From positions 17,522,784 to 17,586,783 of the forward strand of contig OX381706.1 in NCBI GenBank assembly GCA_947462335.1: 64,000 nucleotides of DNA, read 5' to 3'. Positions 1-14,335 of this stretch are shown one piece after another; the stretch's first letter is position 1; every line of letters starts with the position of its first letter. The translations under genes and the position numbers were made by a program. The notes beneath the pieces are model-generated. The model had not been told where the DNA came from. It ran no database searches and saw nothing but the letters and a program-made list of their open reading frames with translations. Origin of the DNA: Harmothoe impar. Its lineage: Eukaryota > Annelida > Polychaeta > Phyllodocida > Polynoidae.

Positions 1-3000
1 GGACCTGTCATCCCTCTTATGATTTCCAAGTAACAAGGACTGTGTAGGAGTTGTTTTGGTACAGAAGTATATCACCTCCTCTGTTGGCCTTACCCCAAAG
101 CCTAAGCCTGTCCTACACACCTTCACCACTTCCTACACACTACCACATCCATAAGTCAGTGAATTAAGTGACTGTGAAACAAGGCTCTGGCTGCAGGTGA
201 CAGCTGGCCTAGAACTGGCAGGTCTCTACCCTAGCTTCATAGAATTGTTACACGATGATTTCACAAAAAAAGTCAAATTTGCTATACCCTGAATATTCTG
301 CTGTTTGTGAAATGTTCTCTACATTGAGGTCCAAAAAAGATATTCTTCTAGAGAGAGATCTCAGCTTAATATCGAAGAAATTACATCTTGGGCCTAGCTG
401 CTCTGACCATGAAAACCAAATTAAACAATAAATGAACAGTAAATGGAGAGAAATGGATGATGTGCTTAGTTCATTCCAATATCTTTAGCGTCTACTTTAA
501 AGAAAGGCATTTAATTTTTATCTTGTCTTTAGAAATTGATTAATACTTCAGAGAAAACCTTTCCCCTTCTTTTCAAAAGAATATCTACTGTTTATTGCCA
601 GCAAATCATTGTTATCATACACTCATTATCCTTCTTCTTTAAGACACCTGTTAATTAGGTAGCCCTAAATTACACCATAGATCAGGCTTATCACCCAGCA
701 TCCCTTCATGATGTAACCTCCAGTGTGACCCTATTAGATGAGCACATAGGGGCATTGTGAGTGGACAACCTGTTTAGGGAATATCTATGGGATCGCATAC
801 ACCAGAGCATGAATAATTAATGGAGGAACTATCAGTGGGGGTTTCTCACACGTATGGGAGTGGCTAGGGAGCAGGTGCGGGTACCATGCTTTCACATGCT
901 TATATTTATGATGTAGTGCTTATGCTATTCATTATATTATTTCTAGTCCAGTATATATATGGCATCTATACTTGGGCTTGATAGACCCTTCACATTTTGA
1001 CACATTTATGAAACTGTTGAAGTGATCTACAGCTATCATTTAGAGAAATCTAACATTTTTTAGAGCAAGTTACTGTCATAACTATTTCAAAAGTTAGATA
1101 TTTGAAATAGATCTGCTTTTTCATGAAGTGTAAAACACTCAAAATAACCCCCATTCCCCTCAACACTGCTCAACCTGACCCTAAGGCACCCCAAGCGTAT
1201 AGTAGTACTACATGGAGGGCATTATGTCGACCAGGGGATTAATGAGTGCATCTGGATGTACCAGAGCGGTAGGCAATATTAAGGACAGGGTTGTCAGTAC
1301 TTACTATGGAGTAAGACCTCTGCCCTGGTCACTTGCCCTTCTCAATGACAGCCAATCTATGTGCACAAATATAAAACACCTTACACTCAAAATAGTCCCA
1401 TCCCCCTCAACCCCACCCCTACTGCACCCAGATGTTTGCTCTAACTATAAAATATATAAAACGCTAACTATCTGTATATATGTGACAGTCCTCAACAAAG
1501 GTAAGATGCCTACACTACTGTACCATCTAATGCTTCACTAAATATAAAAGCTATGGGCAATGGGTGTTGGTGAAGGACCATAGGGGGCAGGAGGTGAGTA
1601 CATTAGTTTTTCTTTATGCCCTACTTTACATCTTAGGTCACTGTCCTTGGCACTAAGGGTGCTTGACTACGTAGGAGGAGGTGTGCTTTGATGTAACAGG
1701 CAACACCTACACTGTAACGCCAACACTCTCAAATGCTATTCACTACCATGTCTTCACTTGCTATGGCATCATCTAAGGTGATCAGGTAACTACATCTTCC
1801 AATTGCAGGTTATTTATGCACTCTTCCCATTTAAAATATGTGAGATTGTCACCCTAGTAGAAACCATTCTGAAAATGCAAGTTAGGAAGGGCATCAGTTA
1901 TATAACAATATAAGTTACAATTGTCTAGACCTACCATTTCTTATACTACAAGGATGTGGATCTGCCTTCTTTCATTTCAAGTACCTGTTACATCCTGTAG
2001 TAAAACTGTTGTAATATGAAACATCTTGAACTGCAGTTTTAGTTTCCAGTTTGTACTACACTTGTACCAAAAGGAGACCTGTGCTTTTTGAGATAAATGC
2101 ACTTAGAGGAGAGAATTGCTGCATACCAGTACACCATAACAGCATTCCCACATTTTCTCCAAACTCACACCACCATTATGGATATGCTGCCCGAGAAGGC
2201 CACTAGATGGAGTGGATGTGGTCTAGAGGCCTAGCTAGGTAGATGGAGGTGGCAGGTTATGCAGTGTTATGTTTATCTTTTTTCAGACAACCTAATGTAT
2301 GGACGCGCCATGTCTAGAATACATCTCACTCTGTCAGTGTCACTGTAGTTGCAGGGACCTGGCGAGCCGTGTGCTCTTATATTAGATGCCTGTGTACTGG
2401 TTGGTCATGGGCGATATTGTGTGAAATTAAGAGCACACCAACCGCTGGCCTCTGACGAAGGGTCTCTGTTGCACAAAAAAAGGATACTTGAAATGAAATA
2501 TATTTCAAAACTGCGATGCCATAAAAAAAGCAAGATGATTTTGTGAAATGATAGCAGTCCAATTTGCATTTTTTGTGTGATATAATATTTATAGTCTATT
2601 TCAAAATAGTACCCACTGAAAGGTACTCAAAGGCAAAGAATAATCTGCTGTCAGCACAAAGAGCTTTGGTCAGCTTCAAAGTTCAATAGTCTGCCATTTG
2701 ACCAGTGGAAAGGGTTCAAAATCAATATACCTATATAGGAAACATAATGAGTGAGGATAGAAGAGAGACATGTGTAACTGGACTACTGTGATACAGAAGC
2801 AGAATCAATGTTGACATAGTAGAAATGAATATTTTCAGGAGATTCTTTTGATTATGAAGGCAGTTCAATTGATAACCCACCTAATAATGTCCAATGATCA
2901 TCTATCTAACATACATTATATACTGCTATGAATGAGAGTGGAGCTACCTTCTTGCCAAAGGCTCAACTATCAGCAAACTGATTTGCCTTTTCATTTGAAA

Positions 3001-3190
3001 TAATATCTGGGCTTATCAAGTTACCCATTAAACTAATATCCCCTTGGAACGGACGTCCACAAGAAAGACCCTATATTATCATGTAAGACCAGGAAGACAG
3101 CAATCAGCATTTAGAGACCTATCAAGACCAGTATCAGGTCATTGGATATTGGGTATGATTAATTTTCATGATTATTTTTGTTGCTTTAAC
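1..3190. other. Non-coding stretch, no gene seen
   Basis: AT-rich sequence with only short open frames (109 codons at most, at 1212-1541) that show no family resemblance. The one structure I see is a pair of similar C-rich stretches about 245 bp apart (near 1136-1172 and 1383-1414), sharing the phrase ACACTCAAAATA followed by CCCC-rich sequence. I see no inverted-repeat element, RNA gene or splice-flanked exon. Confidence 0.5.
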
Positions 3191-5174
3191 AATGCTTAGT
3201 GAAATGTATGCTTAGATTCAGACATTTCTTTGCATCATTATCGATGAATAACTTCTCCATTTGCTGGGTGTTGTTTGGCCATAGAATAATGCCTAGACCT
3301 ATTACGGCTTCAGATGAATTTACTCTCCCACTCAAAGTAATTATCTTCTGTTATTTCAAGGTAGATCAACCTACTAGTGCTTTAATAAGTATACACTGAA
3401 TTATGAGGTTAGAAACACTGTGGTACAGCAGTTTGGCTTTTGTAAGAAGTTGCTGTGTGATGAAAACCCTCTCACATATAAGTCTGTGTCAGTATGAAGT
3501 GATTAAAGGCAATGTGTACATGGCCATCATTCATCTACAGTTTATACCATTAAGAGTCAACTGTCTACCACTATAGAAACAATCCTTTCGAATCAAGCTG
3601 ACTGGATTTTGTTCCTTCAACCACAGCTCACCTTAACCTACTGAAAATGCACTGTCATAATCAATCTTCAAACCATCTGTCTCTTTTGACATCCACTAAA
3701 TGCATTATACAATGAAATCTGTATTGAACCCTTCTTGAGCCTGTAATACAGACCTTTCTAAACACCTGAATGCACCATTTTCCTGATGGCTTGTCTACAG
3801 TGTCTACATCACTCTCTGACTGCTTGTCGATTATTGTGTCCCTTTCTCAGTTGTTGAAATACATCTATTACAGTGATTGCGATGAATTCAACTAAAAGTT
3901 GTCACTCTTTGGTTTGCCTAAAGTAATGTTTCCCTACAAAGCTTTCAGCTATTAACTAATTAACTTTGCAAGGCCTCGTGCAAGAAGGATTTATAATATT
4001 CATTGCTCATGCATTGAGTGCCAGAAAAGACCAACTGATCATTTGTCTGCTGTTGTACCAATCCCACTGTGTGAGTTGTTCTCTTCTGTGAGTATTTCTC
4101 TATGTGTAGAGTTAATGAATGTGTTTTTACAGCAGGTAGATGACACGCCCACCCAAGGCAGACAAGAAACATGTATATTCCACAAACAGATTCTTGGCCA
4201 CCACTAGTGTAGAAAATGATCAACCTTGTGTTATGAATTTCGTTGATTCTCTGTTCAATATGTCATACTACACTCACCTATTCATATTCATCCTCAGATA
4301 TCTGGAAAACATTTTGCATATACCTACCCACTATACTGAAAATACATCATGCACTAAATGGTTTTTAGACTAACAAAGGCAAGGGCATAACAGGCATTTT
4401 TGTCATCTCCAACATAGCTTTAGATTGCTTGAATGAATGCATGAATGGTAAATAATGGCCTCTACTGATCATCTGCTGTATCATGAAACACTATTAGAAG
4501 CGTTGCGGCAGCATAGCCCTTGCAGGAAATATATAGTTTACAGGTACATGGGGGATTGATTGTGGGATGCATGTCGGTGAGACTGTGATTCACTTCATTA
4601 AGACTCCTCAGCAGAGCAAGCCAATAACCTGCAGACTAGTGATTACCATTTCTGAGGACTAAAGGTTATTTGCTGCACTAACACTATTTTAGGATGGCTG
4701 TCTTAAGGGGTGGGCAAATGAGGGTACTAACTGACCTGCCCCTTATGACATGGACATCAATTTGTAATAGTCCCAAAAGACAGTTGATTTTTGACTGTAA
4801 GATAGACTAGGGTCTATCTTTTATCCATTGTTTATATGGTATTTACTAGACACTTTAAAGCGAACTTATATTTGCCTCTATGTCCCTACATCCATGAAGT
4901 TGTCCTACACTTTCCTGCTTGTCTTCCTTGAGCTCTTATCTGCTCCTATCAAAATCTTAAATCTTTTCCTCCTTCCGTGTCTGATTCTTTGACTCATAAA
5001 TGACTACTTGTCTCCCTACATCTAACACATTCCTTTTTTCATTGTGTATTTATTTGCATTTTGAAAAATAGTTGCTCAGCTTCTTATTAACAATGCTCAC
5101 CATTTTGTGACATGAATCTAAGCGTTTACCAAGCTGGTAAATGCTTAATGTCAGCTACTTCTATTTTAAAAGTA

Positions 5175-5381
5175 CTATGAAACCCCTCCTTTTAGACGAC
5201 CCCACCTTTAGAACGACTCCATTGCACCTTTTAGACGACCCACTTGTGTCAGAAAAAACTTTAGAACGGTTTTCTCTTTAATCCTATATGAGAAAAGGAT
5301 AGAAAACGCCACATTTAAGACGACCCCTCCTAGTTAGGAAATGTTGATTCCAAAACAAGTCTTAAACGAGGGGTTTTACGG
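5175..5381. mobile_element. TA-flanked pogo/Tigger-like MITE
   Basis: About 207 bp flanked by TA on both sides (5173-5174 and 5382-5383). The right end, read inward on the minus strand, is CCGTAAAACCCCTCGTTTAA. The left end reads as a diverged copy, with about 20 of 25 positions matching when the TA is included. The interior repeats the phrase TTTTAGACGACCC and its variants. TA duplication with CMGTAAAACC-type termini is typical of Tc/mariner pogo-like non-autonomous elements. It lies inside the tandem duplication and is absent from the other copies, so it was inserted later. Confidence 0.6.
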
Positions 5382-8300
5382 TATGTAAGGATTCCTATAC
5401 ATTAATAGTTTCACCCATTCTCAATACTACCTGTCTTCTTACATCTCGCAGTCTTTCTTTTTCCACACAAGCACATCTTTCACAATTCCTTGAGTTTCAT
5501 ACTACAAATATTGCCCCCGTCTTGGCTTCCCTTGACGACATATGTCCCGTCTGAATGGTGTTTTGCTGAAATGGCATCAACCTTGCATGGCCTCGTGCCA
5601 GAATACATTCATAATATGCATGGCTGACATCCAGTAGCAGCTACAGAAGACCCAGCAGTCCTTCTGTGTCCCACCAATCCCATTAGGTGAAGACAGTTTT
5701 CCTCCATGTCTTATACCCAATGAAACATCTTCTTTTTGAAGCAGAAATATTGAGGCATGGATAGGTTTCTCAAGGTAAAACTTGAGTACCAGAGGTGTCA
5801 GGGTGACAGAATGTCGCACTGCAAAGACCAGAATTATAAGATTCCATGGAGATTCCATGAAGGGGAATCACTACATCAAGCCTTTTCTGCACAACAAGCC
5901 AATAACCCGAAATGACCAGCCTAGCACTATCCAAGTAAAAGACTGCTTTGCAGTACAGGGACAACTCTATAATGACTGCCCTCAGGTCTAAATAGGGGAG
6001 AGTACTAACTTGACGCTACCTCTACCCTAAGGCTGTGATTCACTTCATTAAACTGAGGAAGTGGGAAGTATTCACGAGGAAATTAATTTTCAGTACAAAT
6101 ATTAGTATTGCAGCAATTTCTGCACCAGGTTATTACAGTGCAAGATTTATTATTAAGCCATTGGGAATATAAGTTTCATCATTAAGCGTATGCCTCTAGA
6201 GTTTAGACATTTGATAATAGTACAGCAGATCTGTGAGAATTTAAACGCTTCCTGCCTACACAGTGGTACACTTTTCACAACAAGAACCGATAAGTCATTC
6301 GAGCTGGTGCTACACCCTTTACAGGTCAGCCCTATTGATCAAGTAAAGACTGAAGAAAAGAAAAGTGAGCCTTAGTCTAAAATATCACAGCTGTGTCATT
6401 TCCCGAATCAAAGGTTTGAAAGAGAGCTACTTTTACTACTTGTCTGCATGCATCTCTTCCCATCTGTCAAACTGATATTACTACATTGATCACAAAGAGG
6501 TGAATGTACAGGTGCACGTGTTAAACTGAGAAAAGCGATTTCCCGGTTCTTCATATAACTAAAGCATTCACTCAGAAGCTGTATCATTAGCTAGACCCAA
6601 TTTATTGTGAAAATGACCGCAGGTTACTAACACATTGCAACTAAGTTACTCTTTGACACAAGGCTGTCCCCTTTAGTGAATAAGGGACACATTCACAGAC
6701 ACTGATACAGGTGTATTGTGCCACACAGGTAGTCACACTGCCAGCATCAACAAGTAGCTGGAGGCTGACCACACACCTAATCCAATATGTGTGTGGTAAA
6801 CAGCAGGATGGCATCTGTAATCTCGTTACCCGTCTCAGCCTATATCTTCCTTTACAGGTATCAATGTGTGGCATTTAATGCAGCTGTACTTCTGGGTTCT
6901 GTATCTCATGATTCAGAATGTGCCAAATGTAATTATTGATAAACCGGGGTGTGATGTGGATGTTTGCAGAAATTACTTCCACAGATCTAGTCCCTATCCT
7001 TTGTAGCATAACCAGAAACCACACACAGTTATGATTTCCATCTTTTATCACAATAGGGTTTAACAATATTTTCCCATCATCCAACACCCAATATATGCAA
7101 AGTAGCATATCACATTCCCTTATTAACAAGGGATAGCATCAGTGATTTACTCATAGATATATTGGGACTCATGAATCCCACAAGGACTTTTTGTATTTTA
7201 CTGCTGCACATGCGTCATCAAATTATCTGAATCATTCTTTTACTCAGAATGATCACTTTACTCTTCATGCTAGGCCTATCTTCTACTAGTCTGTAAAAGC
7301 ATGCACTGAATTATTAGGGTGGAAACTGTGCTGTAGTACACTAATTATACCTTTATATATCCCATAGTGCATGTTAATGCAGTATGTTTTAGTGCACCTG
7401 TTTGAAGGAACACACCTGTATGAAAGGACCCGATGCCTTCATCTATAATGTAGGAAGTGGCTGTGTGATGAAAGCTTTCCCCTTTCACATTTCAAAAGCT
7501 GCGTCAGTATGAAGTGATTAAGGGCAATGTGTACACGCCCATCGGTCATCCACCCAGACATATTCAGACCTGGAGGATGAGCCGGCCTTCAGAAAAAAGT
7601 TGGAAAAACACCCTTTAAGTTGCTTTATTCTACCCCAATCCAGAAGATCATTTCTACTCTTTCCAGTTTCCTGGTTTTTGTACCCGCAACCACGGCTGAC
7701 CTTGACTCAGAAGTGCTCTGTCATACCTGCTCTTCAAGAAATTTGTGTAATTTTGCAATGCTCTCAAAGCATTATACAAAAAATCTGTATTGAACCTTTC
7801 TTGAGAATATTACCTCGCAATACATACCACTTTCCCCCAAATCTCTCTCCCTTCCTGCATCCTCACCTCACTCCCATCCCCATGCATCCTTTGCTCCCTC
7901 ATTTCCAGGACTTTCTGTGTATGTTATCAAACCAACATGACGACAAGGTTATCACTTTTCTTACATCTTTTCTCCTAATTGTGACTCACTTTGAAAGCGC
8001 ATGGGGGCATAATTCATGCCCTCCTTAAATTAACTTCTTAAGGATCAGATTCTTCTGATCCACGCCACTATCTCCCAGGGGCAGCATTCCAGCAATTTAC
8101 ATGTAATATACATGCAATAGGAAAGGTGAAGCTTAGTCTTGAATTGCGCATGCTGTTTTCTTTCCTGAATTAAAAGTAAGAAACGGGAATGCTTTTACTT
8201 TAACGTTGCATGCCTTTTTCCATCTGTCAAACTGACACTACTACATTGATCACTGAAAGTTGAAACAAATAAGTTTGGATGCACAAGCTATTTAGCATTG

Positions 8301-11300
8301 GGAGAAGCATTTTCTCTGTTTTTCACATGAAAAATATTACTCTCCAGGAGGTTCCATCATTAGCTTGAAACATTTTTTTGTGAAACATGCATATCATATA
8401 TTGTATTATTTGTTAACAAAATTTATTGCATGGGCATATCACTTTTAATTTCATGACTATCATAACTATAGTATTTTTGATTGGTAAAATGATCTACAAG
8501 ACAAGAACAATAGTCAACACACACAAGCATTTATTGTTATTGACAGATACAGATAAAAGAAGACAGGGGGAGACTAAACAGAAATAAGATATAAGTCGCA
8601 CAATCTGTCACACTGATTTATGTTATAATACAGTTGAGAGTACTGCCAGCTTTCTACCACCAGCTGCCTCATCCACAAACCTTTATTCGTGTAACATCTG
8701 CGATCCAGAACAATCCAAGGGTGTCTCTTGTCGGGAAATAACTAATGACTGTTGGAGGCGTGAAAACGAGTCTATATTTTCTGAGGAGACCCTTGAGTCA
8801 GAATACTGCGAATCAGATGCCTCACAGGTTTTTGTTCAGTGGGTGTCTACTAGACAAATCACTAGTTCTTCCTAACCCAGATTGCACCGCGTTCATGCCC
8901 CCTTGTGTAGGAAAATTAAAGATTTATTTGTCTGTGCAGAAATGCCTCCAATGCAATATTTTGCAAGTCCGCCTGCAGGGAAATTAATCCTGCATGAAAA
9001 AATGCATTTTACTCTAAAATCCGTCCGTGGATTAATCAAACCGCGAACCAATGAATCACTAAATACCAGGTACCACATCCCTTAAAGTATTGAGGACGGA
9101 ATGTCATTTTCACCACAGAGACAATTCTATGCTTCAGGTACTAACTAGGCTCAAACTCTCATTGAATAGGGTCACATAAAAATTTGTTCCAGCACTTCCG
9201 GAGAATAAGTTTGAATAACCCTTGAAATATTTGATTACAAAGGTAACGTGTAAAGCTTCACACATCGTCTCTGGCCCAAGTACATTTACTCATACCGTCT
9301 GACCGTTTGTTTTCTTACATCTCTCCCATTACATCCACTCCCTCTCAAGCTACACTACATCCAACACAATTCCTTGGTTTCCCCACAAGAATCATGTCTG
9401 TCTTGGCTTCACTTAATGTGATATATGTCCCACCGCTGCAATGCCATCAATTTTGCAAGGCCTTGTGACATGATGCATTTATATTTTATGTATTGCTCAC
9501 ACCCTGTAACAGGTGGAGGTGACCCATTCACCAGTCCTGCATTGTCCTGACAGTCCCACTGGGTGCAGGTAGTTTTACTCCTGTAATAAACATCTTACAG
9601 ATATCATATCATGCAATAAATGGTATACTAGATTATAAAGCATTGCATAACCCTGGAGGAGACCGCCAATCAAACATTGATTATGATTAGGATAATAGTA
9701 ACCTCATCATTTCAATTTTAATTTTTCAGACATTCCACAAAGAGTGAAGGGAAATCACCATACCAAGACCCTTCAGCACAGCAAGCAAGTAACCCAGGGC
9801 ACCTGCTTCAAAATATGCAAGTGCCACCATTCCTTTTGCAATGCAGGGGCAACTCTATAATAGTGGTCCTCATAATTCTAAATAGATTAGGGTACTAACT
9901 ACATACTAGTGTGCCAGGTGGTGGAAAATGATGTTTAAATTAGGAAGCTGATATATGATTGGCCAAGATTTCACGGCGGCAATTCCAAGAACAGGTAATC
10001 GTAGTGCAGAACAAGATATTAGGAATTATATTGTTCCCTTGTGAAACATTTGGCTGTACAGTATGATATGTGTTGTTCATTTGATAACTACAGAAGATCT
10101 ACGTAATTAAAAAAGTGGTTCATTTCTACTTTCACCACGGCAAAAGCTTATGAGTCATTCAAGCTTGTGAACCTTAGTCTGAGATATCCTCAACCAAAAG
10201 AAATTGGGTGCTTTTACTTAAAGGCTGCATGCATCTCTCTCCTTTTATCAACTTGATACTACTACAATGATCAATAACAGGTGAAACAAATATATTGAGG
10301 TGCGTATATCACACTGGGGAAGCAATACGTCCCTCTAGATTCTAAAATACTATGAGAAGTTTACGTGGAGCAACTGTTTCAAATTCTATCTGTAAGATTT
10401 ATAAATTATACCCTTTATTCGCTTCCTAGTACACAATGTTCTTCAACCAGATGAGTTCAACTGTCGATAAGGAAAATTAGGTTCAGACCCTGTCTCAATG
10501 ACTGGTTACCTTAACTCTTTAACGCAAGTCTGTCCCCATGTGTCACTAAGGAATACATTCCCAGACACTTACACAGGTGTACTGTGCAGGTAGCCACACT
10601 GCAAGCACCAACAAGTAGATGGAGGCTGGCCACACACCTAATCCAATATGTGTGTGGTAAACTCACATAGACATGGCATCCGTAATCTCGTTACCCAGCT
10701 CAGCCTATATCTCCCCTGACAGATATCAATGTGTGGAATGTTAATGAACTTGTACATCTGGGATGCTTGGCTTATGATTCTGAATAAATGCAATATGTGA
10801 TAAATAAACCAATGCCAGATCCAGATGTCTGCCTGATGTTTGCTCAGTAAATCAGAAACCAGACAAAGTTATGGTATGGAACCATCCTCTACTAGAATGG
10901 GGTTTGATGTAATGTTTCATCTGTATAGAGCTACTGCATCATTTTACCCCTTACCCAACAGCCAATATCCTTAAGGTAACAAATCACGTTCCCTCATTAA
11001 CCAGGGATAGCATTAGCAGTCTGATAGGTGTATAGGGACTCATATGTCCCACAACGAGCTTTTTGTATATCTTAATATCCTACACTGACGTTGCTGTGTA
11101 TCAAATATATCAGAGTAATCAGATGTTTTATTTACACTTTTTAACCATCTCCATGATGATTAATCATCTTGTTTTATCTCTCACTCCTGTGGGGAATGCA
11201 CTTCATATCCCTAGCATATATCATATGTCTCCTTTAATTCTAAGTCTTATTCTTCCACCCAAAGTATCCTTGGTTATATGGCAAAAATGATGAGAGAAAG

Positions 11301-11416
11301 CATGAATACCTCCTTAAGTAGTGTAAGGCATCGCTGTGACAGATAATCATAACCATACATTGGAAAAATGTGTACAATACATTTAGACGTCTAAATGGGG
11401 TGGTCAATATCTGTGC

Positions 11417-11842
11417 TTAAGCTGGGGCTCCACTACCAGATTTTTCAGGTAATTCTCACGATCCGATCATACTATTCTATACAGTTTGATGAGGGATAAA
11501 CAAAGGCATATGTTCTATATAAATTGTGCTTAGATCGGCCGATTAGAGCCAGATGACCAGTGGGGCACCAGACAAACAGAAATCAAATAACTTTGATATC
11601 AGATCGGGAGTTAAAATCGACTTGAGATGCAAAAATTGGGACCTAAATTGTGGTAAATAGCCTTGGCAATTCAATTTTTCACATTGTTTATAAGCAAAAA
11701 CATTATTTGTGAACATAAATCTATGGCAGGATCTACAGTACCTCCTGTCTACTGCATATCATTGTTATGGTATATAACTGAGTCAGATTCGTGAGAATAG
11801 CCCCGATTAGAGAGAGAAGTCGGTTAGTGGATTCTCAGCTTT
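11417..11842. mobile_element. 0.43-kb element with long imperfect terminal inverted repeats
   Basis: The left end TTAAGCTGGGGCTCCACTA matches, as reverse complement, the right end TAGTGGATTCTCAGCTTTA. The similarity continues inward, where AATTCTCACGATC on the left pairs with the complement of GATTCGTGAGAAT near 11790. This makes inverted arms of 50-60 bp with gaps. Superfamily is not clear; the target duplication could be TTA or TTTA. No ORF. The structure is visible but diverged. Confidence 0.45.
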
Positions 11843-12600
11843 AGATTTTCATGTAGATATTAACAAATCAAGAAAGGGGGAAAGGAGGAGGGGCGTGCGA
11901 CGGAAATATGATAATAGTAGCCACACAATCTATCACAGTAAGAGAACTGCCAGCTTCCTACCACCAGTTGCTTCCCCAATATCCCTTTGCAAATGTCTAG
12001 TATACTATCTTCAATTACCATAATTAATAAGCTGTTGGTATATGCTATTTGTTTATAGATGATCGTTTCATGGTGGGGATATTGCACAATACGTTAGCTG
12101 TTAGCTTGTGAGGTCTGGGGCTGTGGATGGGGATCCTGCTAGAAGCCCAGGGAAACCAAGAGGAGAGGAGGCCTTGGCTATAATTAATATAACAACCTCC
12201 TTGGGGTATATTGGACATACTTCTATTCTCAAGGTATTCCTATTTTATAATATTATGCTGGGATAAGCAGTTCAGAAAAGAAGGGACGTTTTTCGCCTTT
12301 ATAGAAGTAGGGTGATTCATTTGTCTGTTCAGAAAATTATGTCCACTGAAGGATTTTGCAAGGCGGTCTGCAGGGAAATTAACCCCGGATAAAAAATGGA
12401 TTTTACTCTCAAATCTTTCAAGATTAACCAACCTCAAAGCGTCTGTGGAATTTTATCCTCCGACAATAAAAGCCATGAGAGAAAGGGAGCATTATTGGTA
12501 TCCATATTACCAATCCTAAAGATAATGGTAGTGGCTATAATTTGCCGATTTTATGCTACTAAATCTCTTCGCTTTCACTTCTCACTATGGGACTGAACAA

Positions 12601-13642
12601 TTTATGAACTTATCAGATTATTTCCCCACATTTTACCAGCAACTTCTGCTTCCTCCCGCTGACATTTCACAGAAGGAGAAATATGAACAGCAAAGGTATT
12701 TTTAACCCCTTAAGGGTGGAATGTTCCCTTGGATTAGAATTTATCGTCATCCTCTTTGTTTGATTTTAATCTAAAATAACGCTCTGTATTCTATCTTGTT
12801 GTTAGGAATACATGTATAGATCTAGTTTTATTTTATTGATAAAGGAAATATGTATGTATACATGCGGTAAGAAGGAGGAAATTATTACATTCAGATCATT
12901 TATTTATTATAGTTTATTCCTAATATGCTGAAAATAATTTGGATGAACAAGAATATGAGCAGCCTTTATTGAGGTCGAAACTCCCACTTCTTCCCTACGG
13001 CCCAGAGGTTGGAAGTAATAATGACGTTCTATTTGACCACTCAGTGCCGTGACGTCTGATTGGTTTAGGACTGACATAACTCCAGCACTGCAACTGTGAA
13101 GTTATTAAATACCTTTTGATTCAGCTCAAAATTTCTTGATATATCTATTATTTGAAAACTCATCTATATTTGACAAAGCAACCAATACATAGTAGGGATG
13201 GTGAACATTTTGTTTATCAATCATGAGTTGTTTATTCAGAAATCAAGATTGATTTTGAATAGATTGCCATAGTACAGACATGCTCTTGAACTCTCCCCCA
13301 ATGAACCAATACGATCTACCTTTGTTAATATCACTATAGCGTCCCTTACTCCTATCCCATTCTTGGAGTTATACATGGCCTTCTGAATTCCCAGGACCCC
13401 ACCCTATGTATAGCCAGGAGCCGCAGTGGCTGTATTGTGTATAATGCACTAATTGGAATCCAGTGACATGGAGTAATCTAATTAGCACCTCTGTGTGGGC
13501 TGGGTGATAGGAAGAGCAGACCCCCTCCTCCCCTCTTGTGCTGCATGCGACAGCAAAACACACATGTTCCACTATATTTGGTTAAAGTTCATATCTGCAA
13601 TGTTTATCTTCAATGTGTACAGGTACCCTCAATATTCTTAAA
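12601..13642. other. Non-coding stretch, no gene seen
   Basis: AT-rich unique sequence without a convincing ORF. Two CRE-like TGACGT half-sites lie at 13021-13060. A motif resembling the TTAA-element ends (TTTTTAACCCCTTAAGGG near 12705) is present, but I could not find a second end. Confidence 0.4.
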
Positions 13643-13940
13643 GGTCACTCAAAAGTATACTGGTCTCTCATCATCACAGCTAATCTGGTTTTGAGATGTT
13701 ATTTTATTTTGGAGATTTCTCATGATAAATATGATATAAATTGAAAGATCTTCGCATATTTGCTATCAAATTAAAGCTAATACTGTCGGTAATACAGTGC
13801 ACTGGACACAAATAACATTTTCCTGACTTTTGAAAATCAACAAATTGTTCACTACATTTTAGCCCTCTCCCCCCCCATCCCCGTAAAAGAAAAGCAAAAA
13901 AGGCCTCCCTCGTCATATGTTTCAGTACTTTGGTGCAATT
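13643..13940. mobile_element. Degenerate Harbinger-like MITE, relative of the one at 16514
   Basis: The left end GGTCACTCAAAAG follows TAA and leads into TCTCTCATCATCAC, matching GGCCACTC...TTTCTCATCAC of the intact element. Interior phrases also match: 'tttgctatcaaattaaagct' against 'tttggtatcaaactaaagct', and 'ccctcgtcatatgtttca' against 'ccctcgtcatatttttca'. The right terminal repeat is lost. No ORF. Confidence 0.6.
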
Positions 13941-14085
13941 TATAACATATATAAAAACGGACAACATAGTGGGACATTTTGTGGTACTATACAGGTAGAA
14001 GGAACTAAACACTAATAACACCAGAAACTCGTCGGCACACCTGAAGATGGTCTCTGCACTGCATTCAGCCCTCAGCCCACGCGGT

Positions 14086-14335
14086 ACAACCCTTAAAGGA
14101 CGGCATAATGCATTAATGCATCATGTCCGGGGTCGTCATCATGCTTGAATGCAGCCCTGGCAAGTAACTTGCCAGTGCTGCATTAAAGCATCATGCCGAA
14201 CCTATGGGGTTGAGACACCCCTGGAGGGTTGGCATGATGCATCAAAGCAGCCCCGGCAAATTACTCGCCGGGGCTGTATTGGTACATCATGACAACAAAT
14301 GCTATCCTTCAGCGACATCTGTCCTCAAAGGGATA
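14086..14335. mobile_element. TTAA-family (piggyBac-like) MITE, copy 1, decayed ends
   Basis: The ends read ACAACCCTTAAAGGACGGCA on the left and TGTCCTCAAAGGGATAA on the right, decayed versions of the TTAACCCTTTAAGGACGG terminus seen intact at 60377. The interior holds repeated 'catcatg' and 'gcagcc.tggc' blocks, including a hairpin-forming segment (about 14245-14280) in which CCCCGGC...GCCGGGG pair. Confidence 0.6.

Larger units (their letters stand above)
3200..12600 (+). repeat. Diverged tandem segmental duplication, unit about 3.9 kb
   Basis: Several blocks recur in the same order at a spacing of about 3.8-3.9 kb. The block with 'ctgtgtgatgaaa...gtgattaa.ggcaatgtgtac' occurs near 3450-3530 and 7450-7545. 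'tgcaaggcct.gtg' followed by 'tcccactg' occurs near 5580 and 9450, with an extra copy near 3965. 'ctgcatgcatctc' with 'catctgtcaaactgat' occurs near 6450 and 10230, with another copy near 8210. The block with 'acacctaatccaatatgtg' and 'aatctcgttaccc' occurs at 6660-6970 and 10525-10830. 'gattcatttgtctgt.cagaaa' with 'tgcagggaaattaa' occurs near 8920 and 12315 (spacing 3.4 kb). Similarity looks like 70-85% with indels, so the duplication is old. No ORF is kept between copies, so it is probably non-coding. Confidence 0.7.

Noticed and set aside
7600..8028. 142-codon ORF, + strand
   Set aside because: Lies in the diverged tandem duplication; the related copy (3.6-4.0 kb) has no matching frame, so it is not maintained.
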